Source: an uncultured Bacteroidia bacterium (GTDB lineage Bacteria > Bacteroidota > Bacteroidia > Bacteroidales > CAJPTX01). From it: a stretch of 5,000 nt of DNA. Positions 1 through 5,000 of this stretch are shown in pieces. The position numbers were made by a program, and so were the translations under genes. The stretch's first letter is position 1, and each line of letters begins with the position of its first letter. The stretch lies in the NCBI GenBank assembly GCA_938040915.1, contig CALHZE010000253.1, positions 1-5,000 of the forward strand. The letters run 5' to 3'. The notes beneath the pieces are model-generated. The model searched no databases, was not told the origin of the DNA, and worked only from the letters and a program-made list of their open reading frames with translations.

Positions 1-2523
1 AAGGGCGCGCGGCCCGTGCGGGCGACAAGCGGGCAAGGGGAAGATCACACCGGCGATCCTACGCGGACGGCGATGCGGACGCAACGCGATGCGTCCGGCG
101 CTGCGTTCGAAATAACAACGGGCGCATCACGTTGCGCCCCTACAGAAGACCATTCGGTTGATAATGCGCGGCGTAGCCGCAAGGGCGTTGCATGCAGCGC
201 CCCTACGGATACCACCACCACCGAATTCCAATCGCTATTGTGGGCAGAGGCCAAGCGCGGCACAGTAACCGACATCTATAAGCCTCTCGTGCAGCTGGTC
301 TTGACCATCGGTCGTGCGCGCACCTTTGACACCTACCTGCCGCCCCCCTTCCTTGGTGTCTTCGACGCAGAGAAGATCGTCTTTTTGCCTTACAAGGAGA
401 TCTTACCCTTTTTCTCGCTTAACGACTTTAACTGGAACGTCACTCCGTCTGACACCACTACGCGCGAATTTGGACTGTTATACGAAGCAATAAAGGCAAC
501 TCTCGACGAGGCGGGAGAACTCTACTTGTACCGCTATGACGCCCACGCCGAGGAACTGCGCGCATTCATCCAGCAGCACTTTTCGCAAGGCGGGGGGCAG
601 ATACAGGTCAATAAGAACAACTTCGTGGCAGTCTACCAGCGGTGGCTCACTACCGTACAGCCGAGCATAGCCGTAGACTGGGCACTGCTCAAGAAACAGG
701 GCATCATTGACGGGGACTTCTTTCTAGCCGACCTGCTTTCCGAGCACAACCAGACGCTCAAGGAGGCGCTCTATGTGCTCTTGCAAGACAACCGCTATGT
801 GCTGGATAGGAAGATAGACTCGCGAGGGTTGTTTACCTCCTCAGAGGTCTTTTTCAAGGACAAGCAACGCGCCCACACCCAGTTCTGGAGTCTCTACCAG
901 CGCCCGCCACGCGAGGAGTATTGGGCGTATATCATCGACCGCCGCGACCTCCTTGTGCCGCAGGACGTCCGCGAGCGTAAGGGGTCATTCTTCACGCCGC
1001 AACAGTGGGTGGAGTTGTCGCAGCGATACATTGCCGACGTGCTGGGCGAGAACTGGCAAGAGGAGTACTACGTGTGGGACTGTGCCGCGGGCACGGGCAA
1101 CCTCCTCAACGGGCTGACGAACAAGTATAACATTTGGGCATCGACCCTCGACCCGCAAGACGTGCAGGTAATGAAAGACCGTATTGCCAACGGGGCGAAC
1201 CTCCTCGAGAGTCACGTCTTTCAATTTGACTTCCTGAACGACGAGTTTTCCAAGCTCCCTGCGGGGCTGCAGGAGATAATCAATGACCCGCAGAAGCGGC
1301 GCAAGCTGGTCATGTATATCAATCCGCCGTATGCCGAGGCAGGGAATGCGCGCACAGTAACTAATACGGGGCAGAATAAAACGGGCGTGGCGACAAGTAA
1401 CAAGACTTACGACCGCTACAAACCGCGCCTTAAAAAGGCTAGCGGCGAGCTCTATGCCCTGTTCCTAGCCCGTATCTACGACCAAATCCCCTCTTGCTGG
1501 ATTGGAGAATTTTCAAAGTTGAAAATTCTCCAATCCAGCAACTCCGTTGATTTCCGTGGCTTCTTTCGAGCGAAGCTCGAGAAAATTTTTGTAGTCCCCG
1601 CAGCTACATTCGACAATGTAAAGGGGGCGTTCCCGATCGGCTTTAAGGTGTGGAATACGCAGGTCATTGACCTAACCAATCGCATCTCAGCAGACATTTA
1701 TGAGCCTAAACTGGGTTTCGTCGGGCATAAGCAGCTTTATACCCCTTCTTCTCAAAAACTCATTACAGCGTGGCTTAATACGATTCCACGCGCAACTTCC
1801 CTTACTATTGGGACAATGAACTCTGGGCGTAATGATTTTCAGAACAACCACCTCATTCGGATCGCCAATAACATCACCGTGGATCGTTCACACGCCAAGC
1901 TCATCTCCCCGACTTCCCTTGTTATAGCCTCTTTATTTTTCTCCATCCGTCTCGCTATTGCTCCCACTTGGCTCAACGACCGCGACCAGTTCCTTTACCC
2001 GCGCGACGGCTGGCAAACCGACGCTGAGTTTCAGAACAACTGCTTGGCTTTTACTCTTTTCCACACCCAAAACCGCATTACGGCAACGGAGGGCACCAAC
2101 CATTGGATACCCTTCACCGAAGCCGAAGTCGATGCAAAAGACCGCTTTGAGAGCCACTTTATGACGGACTTCATCCAAGGTAGACTTGCCTTGGATGAGC
2201 AAAAGGATAATGAGGGAAGCCTCTTTCAAGCCCAGTCGTTCGTCCCCACCGCGCCGCTCATTTTTTCACCTGAGGCGACGGCGGTCTTTGACGCGGGCAG
2301 AGAGCTCTGGCGCTACTATCATGCGCAGCCCGATGCCAATCCGAATGCCTCGTACTATGACATCAGGGCGCATTTTCAGGGAAGAAACGACAAGGGGAAG
2401 ATGAACGCCCAAAGCGACGACCCCGAGTATATGCGCTTACTAGGGGCACTCAAAGAGGCGATGGAGGGGTTAAGGCAGCGGATAGTGCCCAAAGTCTATG
2501 AGTATCAATTCTTGATAGAATAG
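1..2523 (+). CDS. Type IIG-like restriction-modification protein (N6-adenine DNA methyltransferase with N-terminal ExK nuclease motif), 5' partial or altered
   Basis: The protein probably methylates adenine in DNA using S-adenosylmethionine and may also cut unmethylated DNA. Residues are counted from the GTG at 16. A WAEAKRG stretch (E78, K80) looks like the ExK half of a PD-(D/E)XK nuclease. A motif X-like KGSFFTP lies at 322-328, the SAM-binding motif I DCAAGTGNLL at 355-364, and the catalytic NPPY of an N6-adenine methyltransferase at 436-439. The C-terminal ~300 residues would hold the target-recognition region. The frame is open to the left edge, so the true start may lie outside. Inside the window the only early starts are GTG 16 and ATG 73, both in palindromic repeat DNA. 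Residues 1 to about 65 are low-complexity and look like translated repeat, so the nuclease aspartate strand expected before ExK is not recognisable. The gene may be N-terminally damaged and keep only methylation. Family assignment is confident; the Type IIG class and intactness are inferred. Confidence 0.85.
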   Translation, partial: KGARPVRATSGQGEDHTGDPTRTAMRTQRDASGAAFEITTGASRCAPTEDHSVDNARRSRKGVACSAPTDTTTTEFQSLLWAEAKRGTVTDIYKPLVQLVLTIGRARTFDTYLPPPFLGVFDAEKIVFLPYKEILPFFSLNDFNWNVTPSDTTTREFGLLYEAIKATLDEAGELYLYRYDAHAEELRAFIQQHFSQGGGQIQVNKNNFVAVYQRWLTTVQPSIAVDWALLKKQGIIDGDFFLADLLSEHNQTLKEALYVLLQDNRYVLDRKIDSRGLFTSSEVFFKDKQRAHTQFWSLYQRPPREEYWAYIIDRRDLLVPQDVRERKGSFFTPQQWVELSQRYIADVLGENWQEEYYVWDCAAGTGNLLNGLTNKYNIWASTLDPQDVQVMKDRIANGANLLESHVFQFDFLNDEFSKLPAGLQEIINDPQKRRKLVMYINPPYAEAGNARTVTNTGQNKTGVATSNKTYDRYKPRLKKASGELYALFLARIYDQIPSCWIGEFSKLKILQSSNSVDFRGFFRAKLEKIFVVPAATFDNVKGAFPIGFKVWNTQVIDLTNRISADIYEPKLGFVGHKQLYTPSSQKLITAWLNTIPRATSLTIGTMNSGRNDFQNNHLIRIANNITVDRSHAKLISPTSLVIASLFFSIRLAIAPTWLNDRDQFLYPRDGWQTDAEFQNNCLAFTLFHTQNRITATEGTNHWIPFTEAEVDAKDRFESHFMTDFIQGRLALDEQKDNEGSLFQAQSFVPTAPLIFSPEATAVFDAGRELWRYYHAQPDANPNASYYDIRAHFQGRNDKGKMNAQSDDPEYMRLLGALKEAMEGLRQRIVPKVYEYQFLIE
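77..206. repeat. Cluster of three 20-base GC-rich palindromic repeats
   Basis: Three palindromes of identical length lie at 77-96, 120-139 and 183-202. The first two have perfect 7-bp arms (GGACGCA/TGCGTCC and GGGCGCA/TGCGCCC) around 6-base loops. The third, GGGCGTTGCATGCAGCGCCC, pairs end to end apart from one G-T wobble. Units two and three both end in GCGCCCCTAC, a motif typical of short intergenic repeats in many bacteria. A smaller GCGGC/GCCGC hairpin sits at 168-180. The whole stretch is read in frame by the methyltransferase gene, which is unusual because such elements normally lie between genes. The left edge (3-22) is similarly GC-rich and may be part of another unit. Confidence 0.75.
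1494..1541. repeat. Perfect 48-base inverted repeat inside the methyltransferase gene
   Basis: The arms at 1494-1516 and 1519-1541 are exact reverse complements over 23 bases, separated only by AG at 1517-1518. The left arm begins TTGCTGGATTGG and ends GAATTTTCAA. The repeat is fully coding (IPSCWIGEFSKLKILQSSN region) and keeps the frame. It lies at the transition from the catalytic methyltransferase domain to a more AT-rich presumed target-recognition segment. Chance formation of a 23-bp perfect stem is very unlikely. In mRNA it would form a strong hairpin; in DNA it could extrude a cruciform. Confidence 0.95.
1564..1582. repeat. Small coding hairpin next to the long inverted repeat
   Basis: TTTCGAGC at 1564-1571 pairs with GCTCGAGA at 1575-1582 around a GAA loop, with one T-G wobble. 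It lies 22 bases after the 48-base inverted repeat in the same coding region. A stem of this size can arise by chance, so a function is not claimed. Confidence 0.4.
2171..2198. repeat. Perfect 10-bp hairpin in the 3' part of the methyltransferase gene
   Basis: TCATCCAAGG at 2171-2180 is the exact reverse complement of CCTTGGATGA at 2189-2198, with an 8-base loop. It encodes part of the segment DFIQGRLALDE. Finding a 10-bp perfect stem with a short loop somewhere in 2.5 kb is uncommon but not impossible by chance. Confidence 0.7.
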
Positions 2524-2533
2524 TCCGTAACGC

Positions 2534-2539
2534 AAAGGA
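2534..2539 (+). promoter_or_regulatory. Possible ribosome binding site of the Fic gene
   Basis: AAAGGA lies 8 bases before the ATG at 2548, within the 24-base gap after the methyltransferase stop. It is a moderate Shine-Dalgarno match and supports this start. If the organism is a Bacteroidota member, such sites matter less for initiation. Confidence 0.4.
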
Positions 2540-2547
2540 TAACACCC

Positions 2548-3672
2548 ATGTGCCAAGTACCCACACTGCCACTGGCAACCGACATAGAGACCAAGCCCGT
2601 CATGCGTCAGCTCGCGCGGGCTCACCAAGCCCTAGGTAACCTCAATGGGGTATCAAAGCTCATCCCCAAGGAGGAAATCCTAATCAATACCCTCGTACTA
2701 CAGGAGGCAAAAGACAGCTCAGCGATAGAGAACATCGTCACCACACACGACGAACTCTATATAGCCGAACTAGACCTCGCCAACGCCACAGCAGAGACCA
2801 AAGAGGTCATGCGTTACGCCGAGGCTCTGAAGTTTGGTTTCTACCAAGTACGAGAACACAAGCTCCTGAAGAACAGCTTAATCCTAGAAATACAGGAACG
2901 CCTTATTGGCAACTCCGCTGGCTTTCGCAAACTACCTGGGACGGCACTAAAAAATCAGTTCGGAAACCTAATCTATACGCCCCCACAGAGCGGCGATGAG
3001 GTAGCGAGACTCATGAGTAACCTCGAAAAGTACATCCATAACGAGGACGGTGTCGACGGATTGATAAAGCTAGCCGTAGTGCACCACCAATTCGAGAGCA
3101 TCCACCCCTTCTACGACGGTAATGGGCGCACGGGGCGTATCCTCAACGTCCTCCTACTCGTGCTTTACCAGTATCTAGATCTGCCGATTCTCTACCTCAG
3201 TCGTTACATCACCCAACACAAGGGCAAGTATTACCAACTTCTACAGAGCGTACGCGACCGCGGCGAGTGGGAGGCATGGCTTCTCTTCATGCTCGAGTGT
3301 ATTGAAGTGACGGCACAAGAGACCGTGGAGCTTATACGCGACATTGTCGCCCTTATGCAGGAATACAAAGGAAAAATGCGCGAGGTCTTGGGAAAAGGAT
3401 ATAGTCACGAGTTATTAGACAACCTATTCAGCTACCCTTACACAAAGATAGAGCATGTCGTCGCTGCTTTGCAAACTTCTCGTCCTACTGCAGGAAAATA
3501 TCTCAACACCTTAGCCGATGCACAGCTTCTACAAAAAATTCGAAGAGGGCACTGGAACTACTACCTAAATACTCGTTTAGTTCAACTCTTAATCGGTTCT
3601 AAAGCACCAATCAGTCCTGAAGAAGGAGAACATGTAATAACTGTTCTTGAAGAACACGAAGGACGTGTATAA
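2548..3672 (+). CDS. Fic family protein, class II, with C-terminal winged helix (putative protein AMP-transferase)
   Basis: Fic enzymes transfer AMP, or sometimes another phosphate-linked group, from a nucleotide to a hydroxyl of a target protein in the cytoplasm. The signature HPFYDGNGRTGR is complete at residues 186-197: H186 is the catalytic base, D190 the magnesium ligand, and R194/R197 bind phosphate. The flap that positions the target is visible near NLIYTPP (140-146). The N-terminal inhibitory helix carries the motif S57-xxx-E61-N62, which makes this a self-inhibited class II Fic: E61 is expected to block ATP placement through R197. Residues about 285-345 form a winged-helix-like segment (TSRPTAGKYLNTLADAQLLQKI), typical of Fic proteins with a DNA-binding or dimerising tail. 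The 374-residue length is normal for this architecture. The ATG at 2548 fits the family N-terminus (LPLATDIETK). It follows the methyltransferase gene by 24 bases, probably in one operon. The target is unknown. The last ~250 bases are clearly more AT-rich than the start. Confidence 0.93.
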   Translation: MCQVPTLPLATDIETKPVMRQLARAHQALGNLNGVSKLIPKEEILINTLVLQEAKDSSAIENIVTTHDELYIAELDLANATAETKEVMRYAEALKFGFYQVREHKLLKNSLILEIQERLIGNSAGFRKLPGTALKNQFGNLIYTPPQSGDEVARLMSNLEKYIHNEDGVDGLIKLAVVHHQFESIHPFYDGNGRTGRILNVLLLVLYQYLDLPILYLSRYITQHKGKYYQLLQSVRDRGEWEAWLLFMLECIEVTAQETVELIRDIVALMQEYKGKMREVLGKGYSHELLDNLFSYPYTKIEHVVAALQTSRPTAGKYLNTLADAQLLQKIRRGHWNYYLNTRLVQLLIGSKAPISPEEGEHVITVLEEHEGRV

Positions 3673-3695
3673 AAATCGCCACTTTTTATACACGT
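3663..3695 (+). terminator. Hairpin at the end of the Fic gene, possible transcription terminator
   Basis: The first array unit forms a perfect 13-bp stem (3663-3675 with 3683-3695) with a 7-base loop, and it includes the TAA stop of the Fic gene at 3670-3672. Its position fits a terminator. The 3' side, however, is followed by TCCCCCC rather than a run of T, and overlap with a stop codon lets ribosomes interfere, so classical intrinsic termination is uncertain. Confidence 0.4.
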
Positions 3696-3908
3696 TCCCC
3701 CCAACGTGTAAAGAAAACGCGATTCCTTTTACACGTTACTCCAAATGAATAAAGAAAATGCGATTCCTTTTACACGTTCCCCCCAACGTGTAAAGAAAAC
3801 GCGATTCCTTTTACACGTTACTCCCGATATGGAAAGAAAACGCCGATTTCTTTCTACGTTGTTCCCAATATGGAAAGAAAACGCCGTTTTCTTTCTACGT
3901 CGCTCTCC
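3663..3908. repeat. Six-unit tandem array of 41-base hairpin-forming repeats
   Basis: Units start at 3663, 3704, 3745, 3786, 3827 and 3868, each exactly 41 bases. The common layout is a left arm (ACGTGTAAAG or ATATGGAAAG), an A-rich step, a conserved loop with GC at unit positions 16-17, a right arm (TTTTACACGT or TTTCTACGT) and a pyrimidine-rich tail (TTCCCCCC or TTACTCC). Stems keep the same register: positions 1-10 pair with 33-24. Stem changes are compensated: pair 6-28 is T-A in most units but G-C in units 5 and 6; pair 8-26 is A-T in most but T-A in unit 1; pair 10-24 is G-T, A-T or G-C. Unit 3 has a decayed left arm. Positions 3689-3742 and 3771-3824 are identical, so a two-unit (82-base) block was duplicated recently. 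There are no unique spacers, so this is not CRISPR. The role is unknown: structured RNA, protein-binding array, serial terminators or a variable-number repeat are all possible. Confidence 0.93.
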
Positions 3909-3964
3909 ACAATAAACACGATCGCCCTACCAAGCGTTTAAGAGAAAACGCAATACGCAAGTAG
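3909..3964 (+). other. Leader region between the repeat array and nfo
   Basis: These 56 bases hold no gene. GCGTTT at 3934-3939 can pair with AAACGC at 3946-3951 around a 6-base loop. The stretch AGAGAAAACGC (3941-3951) resembles the array core AAAGAAAACGC but is out of the 41-base phase, so it may be a decayed unit or coincidence. No purine-rich Shine-Dalgarno sequence precedes the nfo ATG, and no promoter could be recognised with confidence. Confidence 0.35.
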
Positions 3965-4813
3965 ATGAAATATATCGGTGCACACGTCAGTGCCAGTGGC
4001 GGCGTAGCCAATGCCCCAGAGAATGCCCACGCTATCGGGGCTACCGCCTTCGCACTCTTTACCAAAAACCAACGGCAGTGGACTGCCGCCCCCCTCACCA
4101 GCGAAGAGATCGCCACCTTCCGTACCCGATGTGCCGAATATGGCTACGGCGTAGGGCAAATCCTCCCCCACAACAGCTACCTCACCAATCTGGGTAACCC
4201 CGAGGCAAGCAAACGCGCCCAATCACTAGCCTCTTTCATCGACGAACTACGTCGTTGCTACCAACTCGGTATCGACCGACTCAACTTTCACCCAGGGAGT
4301 CACCTCAAAGAGATCTCGCCGACGGAGTGCCTTAGCCATATCGCTAGCGGGATAAACCAAGCCCTCGCCGAAGTCCCCGACGTCTGTGCCGTACTAGAGA
4401 ATACCGCAGGGCAGGGCTCTAACCTCGGTTATACCTTTGAACAGTTGGCAGAGATTATTGCCCAAGTAACCGACCGTTCGCGCGTCGGGGTCTGTATTGA
4501 CACGTGCCATGCCCACCAAGCAGGGTATGACCTCTCGACCCCAGCGGGCTACTCCGAGATGATGGATGCTTTCAACGAACAGATCGGACTCCGATACCTG
4601 CGCGGTATGCACCTCAACGATGCCATGCACCCAGCGGGGCAGAAGAAAGACCGTCACGCCCCCTTAGGCGAAGGGACGATCGGTTGGGCAACCTTTCAGG
4701 CGCTCATAGAAGACCCACGGACGGACAACATCCCTCTTATCCTCGAAACGCCCGACCCCGCACGTTGGCCAGAAGAGATCGCTCGCTTAAAGAGCTTTGC
4801 GGGGCTTTCGTAG
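3965..4813 (+). CDS. nfo: Endonuclease IV (deoxyribonuclease IV, AP endonuclease)
   Basis: This zinc enzyme cuts DNA 5' to abasic sites and removes blocked 3' ends in base excision repair. The N-terminus MKYIGAHVSASGG and the stretch ATAFALFTKNQRQW match E. coli Nfo nearly residue for residue, fixing the ATG at 3965. All nine ligands of the trinuclear zinc site are in the same numbering as E. coli: H69, H109, E145, D179, H182, H216, D229, H231 and E261. The family motifs are visible: LNFHPGSH (106-113), ENTAGQGSNLG (145-155), GVCIDTCHA (175-183), DRHAPLGEG (229-237) and LILET (258-262). The length of 282 residues is normal (E. coli 285), so it is complete and expected to be active. It follows the hairpin array and is convergent with the gene at the right edge. 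Its function is unrelated to the upstream defence-like pair, so it probably marks the chromosomal flank. There is no sign of damage. Confidence 0.98.
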   Translation: MKYIGAHVSASGGVANAPENAHAIGATAFALFTKNQRQWTAAPLTSEEIATFRTRCAEYGYGVGQILPHNSYLTNLGNPEASKRAQSLASFIDELRRCYQLGIDRLNFHPGSHLKEISPTECLSHIASGINQALAEVPDVCAVLENTAGQGSNLGYTFEQLAEIIAQVTDRSRVGVCIDTCHAHQAGYDLSTPAGYSEMMDAFNEQIGLRYLRGMHLNDAMHPAGQKKDRHAPLGEGTIGWATFQALIEDPRTDNIPLILETPDPARWPEEIARLKSFAGLS

Positions 4814-4821
4814 GAGGCTTA

Positions 4822-4867
4822 CGCGGGGGGCGGGGAGGTGCATCACATAACACTTCCACTTTCCGCG
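4822..4867. terminator. Possible bidirectional terminator-like hairpin between convergent genes
   Basis: The gap between the convergent stops holds an imperfect stem: CGCGG (4822-4826) can pair with CCGCG (4863-4867), and GGAGGTG (4834-4840) with CACTTCC (4851-4857, one wobble) around a 10-base loop. A short T-rich stretch (GTTTTGATTGT) follows on the + strand. The position fits a shared terminator, but large internal bulges make this a weak call. Confidence 0.3.
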
Positions 4868-4880
4868 ATCGTTTTGATTG

Positions 4881-5000
4881 TCAACGGTGCACCGACGCCA
4901 CAACCTCTTCTTTCCACTCCCCGATGTTGCGCGTCTTTTCGTCGGAACTCACCCCCACAAGATGGATCGGGCGCTTGGTCTTGCGAATCTTCTTGAGATA
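4881..5000 (-). CDS. C-terminal fragment of a probable AAA-ATPase/PD-(D/E)XK nuclease-domain protein (partial)
   Basis: Reading the complement from the right edge gives 39 residues ending at a TGA at 4881-4883. The gene starts outside the window. The visible tail contains KRPIHLVGVSSDEKTRNIGEW, including the order IHLVGVS, D, KTRNI, EWK. From memory this resembles the end of the PD-(D/E)XK domain (formerly DUF1703) found at the C-terminus of AAA-ATPases that are numerous in Bacteroidota, where a GV(N/S)F-like strand is followed by RNI-EW. Only the last part is visible, so no nuclease or ATPase motif can be checked. It is convergent with nfo across a 67-base gap. That this is coding is likely; the family is tentative. 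Confidence 0.6.
   Translation of the reverse strand, partial: YLKKIRKTKRPIHLVGVSSDEKTRNIGEWKEEVVASVHR

Noticed and set aside
211..222. ACC trinucleotide run as a phase-variation tract
   Set aside because: It has only four units of three bases; changes would not shift the frame, so it cannot act as an on-off switch.
45..275. Reverse-strand reading frame opposite the 5' repeats
   Set aside because: It overlaps the palindromic repeats and the methyltransferase gene, and shows no recognisable domain; a shadow frame.
190..480. Internal protein repeat (PTDTTTTEF near residue 64 and PSDTTTREF near residue 145)
   Set aside because: The similarity covers about nine simple threonine-rich residues and does not extend on either side; it is most likely coincidence.
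3643..3655. GTTCTT-G-AAGAAC dyad near the end of the Fic gene as an operator
   Set aside because: It is a 13-base palindrome in coding sequence (VLEEH) with no second copy or promoter nearby; chance is sufficient.
3663..3908. CRISPR array
   Set aside because: The 41-base units are contiguous with no unique spacers between them, and no cas gene is present.
3663..3908. Integron attC array or replication iterons
   Set aside because: The units lack attC core sites, and no integrase, replication protein or AT-rich melting region accompanies them.
3895..4222. Reverse-strand reading frames opposite the start of nfo
   Set aside because: They lie opposite a strongly supported nfo coding sequence and have no family features.

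Overview
The window looks like a chromosomal segment of a Bacteroidota member, possibly close to Porphyromonas. This is an inference from three things: the style of the Fic and endonuclease IV proteins, a reverse-strand C-terminal fragment resembling the AAA-ATPase/PD-(D/E)XK family common in that phylum, and the absence of a strong Shine-Dalgarno sequence before nfo. No marker gene fixes the taxon. GC is roughly 50-60 % with local dips.

Left part (1-3672): a probable defence cassette on the + strand. A long frame, open at the left edge, encodes an N6-adenine DNA methyltransferase with an N-terminal nuclease-like ExK motif, which suggests a single-chain Type IIG-like restriction-modification enzyme. 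Its first ~200 bases are a cluster of GC-rich palindromic repeats read in frame, which seem to have replaced or interrupted the expected N-terminus. After a 24-base gap comes a gene for a class II Fic protein (putative AMP-transferase) with a C-terminal winged helix. The two are probably co-transcribed.

Middle (3663-3908): a six-copy tandem array with an exact 41-base period. Nearly every unit folds into a hairpin, and stem changes in different units are compensated on the other arm. The first unit overlaps the end of the Fic gene and supplies its stop codon. The remaining 56 bases before nfo contain only a weak hairpin.

Right part (3965-5000): nfo encodes a complete endonuclease IV (AP endonuclease) with all nine zinc ligands, a housekeeping base-excision-repair gene. 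A 67-base gap separates it from the C-terminal end of a convergent - strand gene that runs off the right edge, tentatively an AAA-ATPase/PD-(D/E)XK protein.

The most unusual features are structural: the covarying 41-base hairpin array, a perfect 23-bp-arm inverted repeat with a 2-base loop inside the methyltransferase coding sequence, and the palindromic repeats fused in frame at its 5' end.
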